Shown here one piece after another: positions 1-10,021 of a DNA stretch of 43,369 nt; position 1 is the first letter of the stretch, and each line of letters begins with the position of its first letter. The notes below the pieces were generated by a model. It ran no database searches and was not told where the DNA came from. It saw only the letters and a program-made list of their open reading frames with translations. Source of the DNA: Pedobacter panaciterrae (GTDB lineage Bacteria; Bacteroidota; Bacteroidia; Sphingobacteriales; Sphingobacteriaceae); the NCBI RefSeq assembly GCF_001636695.1, contig NZ_LGEL01000044.1, forward strand, positions 1-43,369, read 5' to 3'. The position numbers were made by a program, and so were the translations under genes.

Positions 1-56
1 CAATGGATTATTTTTCTGCTCATCTATGGCCATGCCACAAAAATAATAAGAATAAC

Positions 57-64
57 TAAATTTG
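57..64 (+). promoter_or_regulatory. Possible -7 element upstream of the DUF2027 gene
   Basis: The octamer TAAATTTG matches the Bacteroidota primary-sigma -7 consensus TAnnTTTG and lies 17 bases before the ATG at 82. I see no convincing TTTG -33 box 19-21 bases upstream, so this is a half match only. Confidence 0.3.
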
Positions 65-81
65 GATATAAATAAAAATAT

Positions 82-723
82 ATGAATTTCAAACTAGGAG
101 ACTTTGTTCGTTTTGTTGACGAGAATTTAGAAGGGTACATTACCAGAATTATCGACAAAGATACCATTGGCGTTACTGATGCTAATGATTTCGAGATACC
201 TGTTTTGGCATCTAAAGTAACATTAGTACATGGTGAAATTATAGACAATGACATTGTAACCAACCGCTCTGCCCCTGTTATACCTCAGGCAGAGTTTATA
301 AAAGATGGTGTATTTCTTGCCATTGTAACAGACCAGCATAGTAATTCTGTTGCACACTTTCATGTCGTTAATGAAACGTCATTCCAATTACTTGTTAGTT
401 TAACTACCGAAAAAGGCGGGAATTTTAAAGGTGAGTTTGCAAGTGTTTCGGCTCCTCATTCAGCTAAAAAAATCTATTCAGATCAACTTGGTGATATCCA
501 GATTTGGCCTAAGTTTAATATTGAAATATTGTTTCATACAACAGCTAATGTTGAACCGAAACCTCCTATCCTTATAAACAGGAATATAAAAGGTAAGGAT
601 CTTTCTGTTGCCAAAGAAGACATTAGTTTACTAAAACAAAAAGGGTGGTTGATCCGCCTTGATGAACCTGAACCATTAATTGATGCTCAGAAGCTGAAAG
701 AAAGCTTTTTTAAAAGCCACTAA
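82..723 (+). CDS. DUF2027 domain protein lacking the Smr domain
   Basis: The 213-residue protein starts MNFKLGDFVRF, a conserved opening of Bacteroidota DUF2027 proteins: a small beta-barrel N-terminal part (residues 1-55) followed by the DUF2027 beta-sandwich (about 70-190). Family members I know of continue after a motif like KLKESFFKS into a C-terminal Smr (small MutS-related) nuclease-like domain, giving about 330-350 residues. Here the protein stops three residues after that motif and is followed directly by a strong terminator, so the Smr part is missing rather than frameshifted. The role of the family is not established; a nucleic-acid-related role is guessed only from the usual Smr partner. 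The gene stands alone and converges on the M1 peptidase gene. Confidence 0.75.
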   Translation: MNFKLGDFVRFVDENLEGYITRIIDKDTIGVTDANDFEIPVLASKVTLVHGEIIDNDIVTNRSAPVIPQAEFIKDGVFLAIVTDQHSNSVAHFHVVNETSFQLLVSLTTEKGGNFKGEFASVSAPHSAKKIYSDQLGDIQIWPKFNIEILFHTTANVEPKPPILINRNIKGKDLSVAKEDISLLKQKGWLIRLDEPEPLIDAQKLKESFFKSH

Positions 724-743
724 CTAAAACTGGTTACACTAAA

Positions 744-788
744 AACAAGTAAGCGGCTATGACAAAAAATCATAGCCGCTTACTTGTT
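744..788. terminator. Bidirectional terminator, 19-bp stem
   Basis: A perfect 19-bp inverted repeat (744-762 and 770-788) surrounds a 7-base A-rich loop. It separates the convergent DUF2027 and M1 peptidase genes and overlaps the peptidase stop codon (787-789). The symmetry and position fit termination from both sides. Confidence 0.85.
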
Positions 789-2751
789 AGTTCCTCTTCC
801 ATTTATTGTTGCCAGTATTAATATCAGGCAATAAATTATCCGGATCTAATATAACTGAAACGACCTCCTCAGTTGTCGGGTAAAGAACTGTCCAAACATT
901 ATTTCTCATCCAAACATCAACAGGAATTTTCACCTGATTTACCTTACCACTTTTGGTTTTAATCTCCAAAATAATAGGCATTGGCATTTTTTCCATATTA
1001 GCAACAACAATATTATAACCTCTAGCCTCATCTCTGGTAGTTTCAGTTACACTAACAATAGCCTGATCCGTTTTCCAGTTTTCAATAAACCACCCCCTCC
1101 AGAACCAGGAAAGATCTTCGCCTGCGGCATTTTCCATCGAACGGAAAAAATCATCTGGCATCGGGTGTTTATAAGCCCAATGATCTATATATTCCCTGAA
1201 AGCATAATCAAAACGGTCAGCGCCCAGTACTACATTTCTTAGGATGTTCAAACCCTGAGCAGGTTTATAGTATAAATTACTACCAATATTACGCTCTCTC
1301 ATGGCATCAGGGCTAAGCATAATGTATTCGACCTCTGGATTTTTCATATTATCAGCAATCTTATGCATATCATCAGCCGCTTTCTTGTATTCGCCATTAT
1401 TAAATGAAGCTGATGATATTCCATTAATAAAAGTATTAAAACCTTCGTCCATCCAACCGTATTTTCGCTCATTACTTCCCACAATCATAGGAAACCAGGT
1501 ATGACCAAATTCATGATCTATAACTCCCCATGCACTCCCCTTTTTAGCCTTCCAGCCACAAAAAACAATTCCTGGATATTCCATGCCGCCAACATTGCTG
1601 GCGACATTTACAGCCATAGGATAAGGGTATTCAAACCATTTCTCAGAATAATGTTCTATTGATGATTTGACATATTCAACCGCCCTGCCATAACCATCAT
1701 TTCCGTTACTTTCCACAGGATGAGCCGAAACCGCCAGCGATTTTTTTCCGCTAGGCAAATTAATACGTGCTGCATCTAAAACAAATGCCTTAGAAGATCC
1801 CCAGGCAATATCACGTGCGTTTTTAATTTTAAATTTCCAGGTAAGCTTATCCTTAAGAGGACGTGATTTTGGGTCATTAATTTCCGACTCAGATCGTATT
1901 GTAATGGTCTTATCACTCAGCTTTGCTTCATTCCAGCGTTGTAATTGTACCGGAGTAAAAACTTCTTGTGGATTTAACAACTCACCAGATCCCATAACAA
2001 TATGGTTTGCAGGAACTGTTATAGCAAAATCGAAATCACCGTATTCACAGTAGAACTCTCCTGCTCCCCAATAAGGCAATGTATTCCATCCTAGAACATC
2101 ATCATACACACACATACGAGGAAACCATTGGGCTATTGAGAATATTTCACCATTTTTAGTAGTTAAATGCCCCATACGATCCGACCCATTAATAGGAATA
2201 ATAAATGAAAAATTCATTTTTATCGTGATTACATCTCCGGTAGCGCCCATTGGTTCAGCCAACCTTAGCTGCATACGAGTATCCTCTATCAAAGAAGTAA
2301 ACTTAACTTCTTTCTGCTTTTGTGATACGGATACACCTTCTATTTTATATCCCCCATTTAACTTCTCGCCCCTAGCTCCATATCTACTTCCTGCAGTAAT
2401 CAGTGCATTCCCCCTAGATCCAGGTGCAAATAAATTTTGATCTAATTGCAGCCATAAATACGATAATTTATCTGGGCTATTATTTTTATACGTAATAGTA
2501 ACAGTACCCGTTATTTTATTATTTACATCATCAAGTTCTGCACTTATAGAGTAGTCTGTATGATTCTGCCAGTATTTTGGCCCCGGATAACCACTTGCCG
2601 ACCTGTATTCGTTTCCATTTTTAGTATAGAAAAGCGGGCTAAAGGCAGCGTGCGCGTCGTAATTACTTGAATTTGGATCTATTTGCTGCGCCACAGCAGT
2701 CAAAGCAAATGCGCACAACAATACAAGCAGTATAGTTGACTTGAAAGACAT
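787..2751 (-). CDS. Secreted M1-family zinc metallopeptidase
   Basis: The 654-residue protein has an N-terminal signal peptide ending near AVAQQ (residue 22). It has a gluzincin active site HEFGH at 413-417 followed 18 residues later by the third zinc ligand E436 in WMDEGF. The upstream GGMEYPG corresponds to the substrate-recognition GxMEN motif of M1 aminopeptidases, with Tyr in place of Asn. M1 enzymes remove N-terminal residues from peptides; export suggests periplasmic or surface peptide digestion. The C-terminal 150 residues look like the beta-sandwich that follows the catalytic domain in Bacteroidota M1 proteins. The gene lies 72 bases downstream of the next minus-strand gene and may be cotranscribed with it. 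Exact substrate is unknown. Confidence 0.9.
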   Translation of the reverse strand: MSFKSTILLVLLCAFALTAVAQQIDPNSSNYDAHAAFSPLFYTKNGNEYRSASGYPGPKYWQNHTDYSISAELDDVNNKITGTVTITYKNNSPDKLSYLWLQLDQNLFAPGSRGNALITAGSRYGARGEKLNGGYKIEGVSVSQKQKEVKFTSLIEDTRMQLRLAEPMGATGDVITIKMNFSFIIPINGSDRMGHLTTKNGEIFSIAQWFPRMCVYDDVLGWNTLPYWGAGEFYCEYGDFDFAITVPANHIVMGSGELLNPQEVFTPVQLQRWNEAKLSDKTITIRSESEINDPKSRPLKDKLTWKFKIKNARDIAWGSSKAFVLDAARINLPSGKKSLAVSAHPVESNGNDGYGRAVEYVKSSIEHYSEKWFEYPYPMAVNVASNVGGMEYPGIVFCGWKAKKGSAWGVIDHEFGHTWFPMIVGSNERKYGWMDEGFNTFINGISSASFNNGEYKKAADDMHKIADNMKNPEVEYIMLSPDAMRERNIGSNLYYKPAQGLNILRNVVLGADRFDYAFREYIDHWAYKHPMPDDFFRSMENAAGEDLSWFWRGWFIENWKTDQAIVSVTETTRDEARGYNIVVANMEKMPMPIILEIKTKSGKVNQVKIPVDVWMRNNVWTVLYPTTEEVVSVILDPDNLLPDINTGNNKWKRN

Positions 2752-2823
2752 ATAAAATTAAGTTAAAGATTTAAAAATAAAGGTATAAAATCCAACCAAT
2801 CCTTAGGTATTGTAACGATTTTA

Positions 2824-3561
2824 TTAGTTCTTCTTTAACTTTGGCACTTGAGGAGGCTTTCTTTGTGAAGGGGGGAGTTTCAGCCACTGATGGTATGCCT
2901 GAACTGTATAATATTTATAGTCAAAAGGCCTGTTATTTTGTACCGTTGCCACCGGGGGTCTATACAAGGTTATAAAATCTTTTAATTCCTGACCTTTTAG
3001 TTTCAACAAATCCGATACATAGGCTTCAGTAAAAATAGTATTTATTTCATTTTCATATTGATCCTTCTCTTCCAAATCTTTTGCTTTGGCCTGCTGTTCT
3101 TTATACTTACCATATCCCAAGTTAAGCTTAATTCCACCAGCCCTGGAAATATTTGGCTTACCTCGATAATCATCCGCCTCAACCCTTTTAAATTCTTTAG
3201 CTTCTGGATCAGGACTTAAAATTGTCGGATTTATTTTTGCACTCAGAATCTTTACCTCTTTCAAATCGGTTGAACTTCCGGGAAGGAATATTGTTTTTGG
3301 AGAAAAATCAGTTACATATAGCGTGTCTTTATGATAGCCACTTAAAGAAAATTCCAGCACATCTCCAATTTTAGCTGAAAGAGAGAATTTACCTGAAGCT
3401 TTTGTTTTGGTGCTTTGATTATTGTTAAAATTTGTAATACTTACATCCTGAAGCGGCAAAGTCTTTATTTCAAAGTCATAAACAGTTCCCGAAATCACAT
3501 CTTGCGCCCAGAGTCTTATCGGAGCTATTAAAATCAATACAAACAAAAGTTTCTTAACCAT
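2824..3561 (-). CDS. Secreted protein with carboxypeptidase-regulatory-like domain
   Basis: I chose the ATG at 3561 (MVKKLLF), giving 245 residues; two further codons upstream would need a TTG start. A signal peptide ends near LWAQ. Residues about 20-95 read as a CarboxypepD_reg-like beta-sandwich (VISGTVYD, LPLQDVSITN, GKFSLSAKIGD, LEFSLSGYH), common at the N-termini of exported Bacteroidota proteins. The rest (100-245) is charged, Lys/Glu-rich, and ends with a proline-rich basic tail; I do not recognise it. No catalytic motif is visible. Probably periplasmic. It sits between the YffB-like gene and the M1 peptidase, all on the minus strand. Confidence 0.7.
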   Translation of the reverse strand: MVKKLLFVLILIAPIRLWAQDVISGTVYDFEIKTLPLQDVSITNFNNNQSTKTKASGKFSLSAKIGDVLEFSLSGYHKDTLYVTDFSPKTIFLPGSSTDLKEVKILSAKINPTILSPDPEAKEFKRVEADDYRGKPNISRAGGIKLNLGYGKYKEQQAKAKDLEEKDQYENEINTIFTEAYVSDLLKLKGQELKDFITLYRPPVATVQNNRPFDYKYYTVQAYHQWLKLPPSQRKPPQVPKLKKN

Positions 3562-3654
3562 ATTCAAATATAACGTTGTTCAATGTTACGTTAATTAATT
3601 AACAAACATTAACAGCAAAATGTTCCTACATTAACATGTATTTTTTGCGCACTG

Positions 3655-4002
3655 TTACTTTAAAGTGTTTTGATAATTTTCTTCATTAAAACTAATTAAA
3701 ACAGCATTCCCATTAACTTCTATTATTGGACGTTTAATGGCACTCGTATAAGTCATTAAAACTTGAATGGCGCTTTCTTTACTATTTACTCCCTGCTGTT
3801 CGTCAGCACTTAATTTTTTCCATGTAGTGCCTTTTTTATTCAGTACATTTTCCCAGCCAAATGTATCACACCATGCATTTAACTTTTCAGCACTGACCCC
3901 CTTTTTTTTAAAGTCATGAAACTCGGGCTTAAACCCATTCTCCGTTAACCAAGTCATGGCTTTTTTTACTGTGTTGCAATTTGGTATTCCGTATACGATC
4001 AT
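3655..4002 (-). CDS. ArsC/Spx-family thioredoxin-fold protein (YffB-like)
   Basis: The start at 4002 (MIVYGIPNCNTVKKA) gives 115 residues, the usual family length; a longer reading adds 14 residues with no family match. Cys9 in PNCNTVKKA takes the position of the reactive cysteine of YffB and ArsC. GTTWKKL and the late IKRPIIEVNG segment are typical of YffB/Spx-type proteins. It lacks the CxxC of Spx redox switches. The family resembles glutathione-dependent arsenate reductases, but YffB-type members have no proven arsenate role, and no ars genes are nearby. Arsenate reductase is therefore not claimed. Confidence 0.85.
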   Translation of the reverse strand: MIVYGIPNCNTVKKAMTWLTENGFKPEFHDFKKKGVSAEKLNAWCDTFGWENVLNKKGTTWKKLSADEQQGVNSKESAIQVLMTYTSAIKRPIIEVNGNAVLISFNEENYQNTLK

Positions 4003-4148
4003 AATGGCAAATTTAAAAAAAGAATTTAGATCATAACTCATCACATTTTTTTAGGGTTTCATCACATTTTAAAATTTGTAAGCCTCAGTCGTCGTACTAT
4101 TGCACTAACAAAACACATCGGAAATCAAAAAATATTAACATACAACAA

Positions 4149-5651
4149 ATGAAATTATCAGAATTATCGAAGGTTGAATTTTGGATAGCCACCAGTCTGT
4201 ACGGGTTTGCCATCCTTTTATTGATTTCAAATTCAGCAGACAGAACACCGAGTCACCTTGAATACTTAGCCAAAGGTGCCAACATGCAATATTCCTATAT
4301 TTCCAATTATCTTATACCTGAACTATTTCGTTTTTCAATACTCTACTTTAGTTTTCTCTTATTAAATTTCTGCATTCTCCCAGCTCTTTTTAAGCCAAAT
4401 AGCAGAGCACTGTCACTGGTCATTTTAATGGCATTATTTCTGGGAATCGGATTAATTACGAGCATAATCTATACCTATAGCAAAGTTTATATGTTTCCTG
4501 ATTTCAATAGCACTCAGGATGCATACAATCATTTCTTTTTTAAAGGATTTACCTATTCCGCATGGCTCATACTGGTTATAACAATATATGTGTGCCTTAA
4601 AAAACTAATCATCAATATCAAGGAAAATGAAAACACGGGTAACGACCCCTATAACCGCACCAAGTTAGAGGCTGTATTTGGAGCTGCCTTCTGGTTCGTG
4701 GGTTTACTCCTATTAATAGCCACCTCATCTCAATTTGAGATCATCGTATGCTGGACCCTCGTAGTATGTTCAACAATAGCCCTTGTCATCTTTTCTCTAT
4801 ACTACCTTATTCCCCAGGTTAAAGAATCCGGAAAACACTTTGGGAACTATTTTTGGAAAATACTGCTCATTACCATCGCTTCTTGTCTCCCGCTTGCACT
4901 CATATCACTAATGTTTAGTAACCACCGCGAAATGGCAGGAATTGTAATAGCATTTCATATACCAACTCAATTAATCATAAGTGCACCTTTATCCTGGTAT
5001 ATTTACAAAAAAAGAAATGATTCCACTAATGAGCTCAATAACTTAAAAACTGAACTTGGAAAATCCGATGCGAGTTTGAGCTTTCTGCGGTCGCAAATTA
5101 ATCCACATTTTTTATTTAATGCATTAAATACATTATATGGAACCGCTTTACAGGAAAAAGCTGACCGTACTGGCGAAGGCATTCAGAAATTAGGAGATAT
5201 GATGCGATTTATGCTTCAGGAGAATCTTCAAGATAAAATTTCACTAACAAGAGACGTTGATTATCTAAACAATTACATTGCGTTACAAAAGCTAAGGACT
5301 TCCCGTTCATCTTCAATTTCAATAGAAACACAAATTGAAGAGCAGCTAAATAATCAGCAAATCGCCCCGATGTTACTCATTCCCTTCGTAGAAAATGCTT
5401 TTAAGCATGGGGTTAGTTTACAACGTCCATCTCATATAAAAATCACATTACAAACCAAAGAGAACACTTTATACTTTGATGTAAACAATAGCATCCACAT
5501 TAAACCAGATCATGACCCGGAAAAACTTAAAAGCGGTATCGGGTTACAAAATGTAAAACAAAGGCTTGCACTTCTATACCCACGTAAACATGAGTTAATT
5601 ATCCGCGAAAGTGCAAATGAATTTTTTATTCACTTAACACTACAATTATAA
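4149..5651 (+). CDS. LytS/YehU-type sensor histidine kinase
   Basis: The 500-residue membrane kinase has about eight hydrophobic segments between residues 10 and 285, then a short coiled coil, then a His_kinase (LytS-type) domain. H320 in SQINPHFLFNALNTL is the phosphorylated histidine. The ATPase domain shows the N box (IPFVENAFKHG, near 413) and the G box (KSGIGLQNVKQRL). Such kinases phosphorylate LytTR response regulators, and one follows 119 bases downstream. No extracellular sensor domain is evident, so the membrane bundle itself is presumably the sensor. Ligand unknown. Confidence 0.92.
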   Translation: MKLSELSKVEFWIATSLYGFAILLLISNSADRTPSHLEYLAKGANMQYSYISNYLIPELFRFSILYFSFLLLNFCILPALFKPNSRALSLVILMALFLGIGLITSIIYTYSKVYMFPDFNSTQDAYNHFFFKGFTYSAWLILVITIYVCLKKLIINIKENENTGNDPYNRTKLEAVFGAAFWFVGLLLLIATSSQFEIIVCWTLVVCSTIALVIFSLYYLIPQVKESGKHFGNYFWKILLITIASCLPLALISLMFSNHREMAGIVIAFHIPTQLIISAPLSWYIYKKRNDSTNELNNLKTELGKSDASLSFLRSQINPHFLFNALNTLYGTALQEKADRTGEGIQKLGDMMRFMLQENLQDKISLTRDVDYLNNYIALQKLRTSRSSSISIETQIEEQLNNQQIAPMLLIPFVENAFKHGVSLQRPSHIKITLQTKENTLYFDVNNSIHIKPDHDPEKLKSGIGLQNVKQRLALLYPRKHELIIRESANEFFIHLTLQL

Positions 5652-5685
5652 TAATCACCGTACACCAAACTTATTCAAGTTGTTT

Positions 5686-5693
5686 TATATTTG
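5686..5693 (+). promoter_or_regulatory. Possible -7 element for the LytTR regulator
   Basis: TATATTTG matches TAnnTTTG in the 119-base gap between the kinase and regulator genes. No TTTG box is present at the expected spacing. If used, it would give the regulator its own promoter with a leader of about 70 bases. Confidence 0.3.
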
Positions 5694-5770
5694 AAAAATA
5701 AGGATCACTGGTCATTATTAACAAATAATGCAGCCAATGGTCCTACGGTATACAACAAATAATATTAAAA

Positions 5771-6457
5771 ATGCTGGCAATAGCAATTGATGATGAGCCA
5801 ATAGCTCTGGATATAATAGAATCACATGCGTCTAAAGTTCCATTTATTGAGCTAAAGGCTACATTTATAAATGCTTTTGAAGCCATTTCTTATCTACAAA
5901 AAAACAAAATAGACTTAATTTTTCTCGACATAAAGATGCCTGATATTAGTGGCATTGATTTTTTAAATAGTTTAACAAATCCACCAATGGTTATTTTTAC
6001 AACTGCATATTCCGAACATGCAGTTAAAGGCTTCGAACTGGATGCAATAGACTATTTATTAAAACCTTTCTCTCTTCCCCGTTTTCTAAAGGGTTGTAAC
6101 AAAGCACAAGAGTTTTATAATTTGAGAAACAATACAGAAAATGAAGATCAGCCTGCAGCAATTTTTATTAAAGATGGTTATGAACAAATAAAAGTACAAA
6201 TTGAGGATATACTATATATAGAAGCGTCGGGAAATTACACTCTTGTACATTTAGTAAACAACCCACTTCTTAGCACCAGAATCCCAATAAGTGAAATGCT
6301 CCTATTGCTCCCCGCAAAATCATTTATTAGAACACATCGCGCATTCATAGTTGCAAAAAACAGGATTAGTAAATTTGATCGATCCCAAATCTGGATTGGT
6401 GAACAAATTATTCCTATCGGAATAACTTATGCTCAATGTTTAAAGGAATTACATTAA
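5771..6457 (+). CDS. LytR/AlgR-family response regulator (REC-LytTR)
   Basis: The 228-residue protein has a receiver domain (1-120) with acidic residues DDE at 8-10, phosphoacceptor D53 in FLDIKMP, T in TTAYSEHA and K in LLKPF, all as expected for an active receiver. Residues about 130-228 form a LytTR DNA-binding domain (IKVQIEDILYIEASGNYTLV, FIRTHRAFIV). It is the likely partner of the kinase upstream. LytTR proteins bind paired direct-repeat sites; I could not pick out a confident site here. Confidence 0.93.
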   Translation: MLAIAIDDEPIALDIIESHASKVPFIELKATFINAFEAISYLQKNKIDLIFLDIKMPDISGIDFLNSLTNPPMVIFTTAYSEHAVKGFELDAIDYLLKPFSLPRFLKGCNKAQEFYNLRNNTENEDQPAAIFIKDGYEQIKVQIEDILYIEASGNYTLVHLVNNPLLSTRIPISEMLLLLPAKSFIRTHRAFIVAKNRISKFDRSQIWIGEQIIPIGITYAQCLKELH

Positions 6458-6546
6458 ATTTATCTCAGAATAGTTAGTCAACTTGTCTTAACAAGTACTA
6501 TCATTGTATTTATTTTTAATCCCTTCAATAACTATTAACTTAATAT

Positions 6547-9500
6547 ATGTTTAAATTATCTTTTAAACAACAAGTACTTACTGGATTTGCTGTATCCCTA
6601 CTATTCGTTCTGGTGTCAGCAATCACTTCATATTTCAGCATTGGTAAATTAAATCAGGATACGAAATGGCAAAGCCATACTTACGATGTCATAAACCTGA
6701 CCAAAGACGTCGAATTCCAGGTTTTAAATTCAGAAACAAGCATTCGCGGGTTCGTTTTATCCGGAAACAGACAATATCTTGAACCTTATAACGCCAATGC
6801 TTCAAAAATCCTGCATACAGTAGCAGAATTGAAAAAATTAACAAGCGACAATACTGAGCAGCAGATAAGAATTGATTCTTTAAATCAGTATGCACAAGCT
6901 AAGATCGATGAGATGAAGGAAGTCCTTAGGGCTTATGAAATAAATGGAAAAGAGGCCTCTGCAAAAAGGGTAGTAGCAGGTTTAGGTCAGCTCTATAAAA
7001 ATCAGATCTTAAAAATCGGCAAACAAATAATCGAGGATGAAGTTAAATTACTTGCAAAAAGAAAAGCTGCTATCATAAATAGCAGCAAACAAAGTGAATG
7101 GATAGTTTTACTAAGTGCAATTGTCATCTTTTGCCTTATATTGTTCCTATTCTCTTACATTAAAAGAACTTTTGACCAGCAAAAATCAACTGAGAAACAA
7201 ATCAGGGATTCTAATATCGAATTGGAAAGGATTTCTGCTGAAAACGAACAGAAAAACTGGCTGCTATCTGGCACAACCACAGTAAATGAGGCCATGCGTG
7301 GAGAACAGGAAGTAGAAGAATTGTGCACAAGAATTGTAACTTCAATATGTAATTATGTAAATGCCCCTCTTGGGTCATTATTTCTTGTTAATGGCACTAA
7401 AAAGACCCTCAGATTTACTGGTGGTTATGCCTTCGAAATTACAAAAGGCACCATAAAGGAATATCACTTTGGTGAAGGACTGGTTGGCCAAACAGCCTTT
7501 GAGCAGCAATCAAAATTACTTAGCAATATACCTTCAGATTACATAAAAATCCAATCTGGATTAGGGAGTACTTTACCAAGTTATATATTTCTGCTTCCAA
7601 TACTTTTTGAAGATGAAACACTCGCAGTAATAGAGTTAGGTTTAAATAAAGAGCCGAATTCTTCTGTTTTACTATTTTTAAATACAATTGCAGAAAGTAT
7701 TGGCGTGGGAATAAACAGTGCAGTAGCACGTGTCAAGTTAAGAGCACTTTTTGAACAAACTCAGCAACAAGCCGAAGAATTGGAAAGCCAGCAAGAAGAA
7801 CTTCGCACAACAAACGAAGAATTGGTGTATAAATCCGACCAGTTACAGGCATCAGAGGAAGAGCTTAGGGTACAACAGGAAGAGCTTCGCCAAACTAATG
7901 CAGAACTTGAAGAAAAGGCTCAGCTGCTCGAAGAGCGTAACATTTTGGTAAATCAGGCTCGCGAAGCCATGAGTTTAAAAGCAGAAGAACTGGAGATTTC
8001 AAGTAAATATAAATCCGAGTTTCTGGCGAATATGAGTCATGAGTTAAGAACTCCTTTGAATAGCATATTGATTCTGGCAAGGATATTAAAAGAAAACAGA
8101 CCTGAAAATTTAAATGAAGACCAAATTAAATATGCAGGTGTCATTCATAATGCAGGCTCCGATCTATTAACTTTAATTAATGATATTCTTGATCTTTCAA
8201 AAATTGAATCAGGTAAGATAGATTTATCAATAGAGCACATACAACCTGAAGCAATTAAGCAGGACATGGATGCATTGTTTAGTGAGTTAGCCAGAAGTAA
8301 GAAAATCACTTTCAAGACAACTCTCCAGCAAAACCTTCCTAAATCTATACTAACAGACCAGGCAAGGCTTGAACAAATCGTAAAGAATCTCCTTTCAAAT
8401 GCATTTAAATTTACTCCGGAGCATGGGGAAATATCCCTAAAGATAGCCAATGCAACAAAAGAGACCAGACTCTATTCCGAGCATCTGAGAAACTCTGGTA
8501 AAAATATAATAGCCATAACAGTAGAAGATACAGGAATTGGAATACCCGAAGATAAACAGAAACTAATATTTGAGGCGTTCCAGCAAGCAGACGGATCAAC
8601 AAGCAGGAAATATGGTGGAACTGGTCTTGGCTTATCTATTAGCAAGGAACTTGCCTATATACTTGGCGGTGAAATTCAGGTTAAAAGCGAACCAGGTTTA
8701 GGAAGTACTTTTACGCTTTTTATACCTGAAGAAAATCCAGTTAATAACCCAAAAGAAGTAATTAACCAAATTGCAGAAGAAGCTAAAATTATTCCTTTAA
8801 TTCCGGAACCGGTGCTGCTTCCTGTTAAGAACGGTGGTATTCAAACCTTATTAATAGTAGAAGATGATGTTGTTTTTGCAGATGTGCTAAATGACTATGC
8901 GATTGAAAAAGGGTTTAAACCTCTTCTTGCTCATAGTGGGGATGTCGGACTTGAAATGGCAATATCTGAGCTTCCGGATGCAATTGTTTTGGATATTATG
9001 CTCCCGGTTATGGATGGATGGACAATACTAAAAAAACTGAAAGAAGATCCAAGAACAAAACATATCCCTGTGCACATGATGTCCGCAGGTAATGAAAAGG
9101 AAAGTAAAGCAAAAAAAGAGGGTGCAATAGGATTTCTTAAAAAACCGATTGAAAAAGATAGACTAGATGAAGCATTCGAACTATTAAGCTCTGCTCATAT
9201 TAAATATAACTTCAATAACGTTTTAGTAATTGAAGATCAGGAATTGCATAGCAAAGTCTTAACCCAGCAACTCACAGAAAAAGGGGTTGAGGTAAAACAA
9301 GCTTTCACAGGTAAGGAGGCTTTAGACTTTTTGGAGAAACATACTTTTGATTGTATCATCCTTGACTTAAAGCTCCCTGACATTTCCGGTTTTGATCTGT
9401 TGGACATGATTAAAGCAAAGCCTGCGCTTGTACATGTTCCGGTAATCATAAATACTGCAATGGAATTAAGTGATGAAAAAATGGCTCATATTATGAAATA

Positions 9501-10020
9501 TACTGAAGCCATGGTTTTGAAATCGAACAAATCAAACGATAGATTAATCGACGAAGTGAGCCTTTTCATGAACAAGCTTAAACAAAGTGACAGATCTACA
9601 GTTCAAACACAAAATAAAAGTAAAGGCGCCTCTACTATTGAGAAAGCATTAAAGGGTAAAACTATTTTAATTACCGATGATGATATGCGTAATATTTTTG
9701 CCCTTTCAAGTGCATTACAACTCTACGACATAAACATTATAATTGCCAATAACGGAAGAGAAGCCCTCGAGCGATTAGCCGAGAACGAACAAATCGACCT
9801 GGTTCTGATGGACATCATGATGCCCGAAATGGATGGATACGAAGCCATGAGAGCAATAAGAAATGAGAAACGGTTTTCAAAACTTCCAATCATTGCTTTA
9901 ACTGCAAAGGCTATGAAAAATGACAGGGAAAAATGCATTGAAGCAGGTGCCAATGATTACATATCCAAACCAGTAGATATGGATAAGCTATTATCAATGC
10001 TGAGAGTTTGGTTAAGCTAA
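6547..10020 (+). CDS. CHASE3-GAF hybrid histidine kinase with three receiver domains
   Basis: The 1157-residue protein reads: membrane segment (about 8-30), CHASE3-like extracytoplasmic helical sensor (35-180), second membrane segment (184-206), GAF domain (about 250-395), a long Glu/Gln-rich coiled coil (about 400-485), HisKA with H498 in ANMSHELRTPL, HATPase_c with N box near 614 and DTGIGIP from D661, then three receivers. The receivers have phosphoacceptors D816 (LDIMLP), D940 (LDLKLP) and D1089 (MDIMMP). No Hpt domain is visible. The stop codon is one base before the CheR start, so the two are surely cotranscribed. Signal and output are unknown; with no DNA-binding domain the output must be protein-protein. 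Confidence 0.93.
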   Translation: MFKLSFKQQVLTGFAVSLLFVLVSAITSYFSIGKLNQDTKWQSHTYDVINLTKDVEFQVLNSETSIRGFVLSGNRQYLEPYNANASKILHTVAELKKLTSDNTEQQIRIDSLNQYAQAKIDEMKEVLRAYEINGKEASAKRVVAGLGQLYKNQILKIGKQIIEDEVKLLAKRKAAIINSSKQSEWIVLLSAIVIFCLILFLFSYIKRTFDQQKSTEKQIRDSNIELERISAENEQKNWLLSGTTTVNEAMRGEQEVEELCTRIVTSICNYVNAPLGSLFLVNGTKKTLRFTGGYAFEITKGTIKEYHFGEGLVGQTAFEQQSKLLSNIPSDYIKIQSGLGSTLPSYIFLLPILFEDETLAVIELGLNKEPNSSVLLFLNTIAESIGVGINSAVARVKLRALFEQTQQQAEELESQQEELRTTNEELVYKSDQLQASEEELRVQQEELRQTNAELEEKAQLLEERNILVNQAREAMSLKAEELEISSKYKSEFLANMSHELRTPLNSILILARILKENRPENLNEDQIKYAGVIHNAGSDLLTLINDILDLSKIESGKIDLSIEHIQPEAIKQDMDALFSELARSKKITFKTTLQQNLPKSILTDQARLEQIVKNLLSNAFKFTPEHGEISLKIANATKETRLYSEHLRNSGKNIIAITVEDTGIGIPEDKQKLIFEAFQQADGSTSRKYGGTGLGLSISKELAYILGGEIQVKSEPGLGSTFTLFIPEENPVNNPKEVINQIAEEAKIIPLIPEPVLLPVKNGGIQTLLIVEDDVVFADVLNDYAIEKGFKPLLAHSGDVGLEMAISELPDAIVLDIMLPVMDGWTILKKLKEDPRTKHIPVHMMSAGNEKESKAKKEGAIGFLKKPIEKDRLDEAFELLSSAHIKYNFNNVLVIEDQELHSKVLTQQLTEKGVEVKQAFTGKEALDFLEKHTFDCIILDLKLPDISGFDLLDMIKAKPALVHVPVIINTAMELSDEKMAHIMKYTEAMVLKSNKSNDRLIDEVSLFMNKLKQSDRSTVQTQNKSKGASTIEKALKGKTILITDDDMRNIFALSSALQLYDINIIIANNGREALERLAENEQIDLVLMDIMMPEMDGYEAMRAIRNEKRFSKLPIIALTAKAMKNDREKCIEAGANDYISKPVDMDKLLSMLRVWLS

Positions 10021-10021
10021 T

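Noticed and set aside
3655-4002. Arsenate resistance gene
   Set aside because: The sequence is closer to YffB than to ArsC arsenate reductases, and there are no arsR, arsB or arsA genes nearby.
6481-6496. Perfect inverted repeat ACTTGT-CTTA-ACAAGT upstream of the hybrid kinase
   Set aside because: A 6-bp stem of this kind is expected by chance, it has no T run and no link to a known site, so I do not call a regulator site or terminator.
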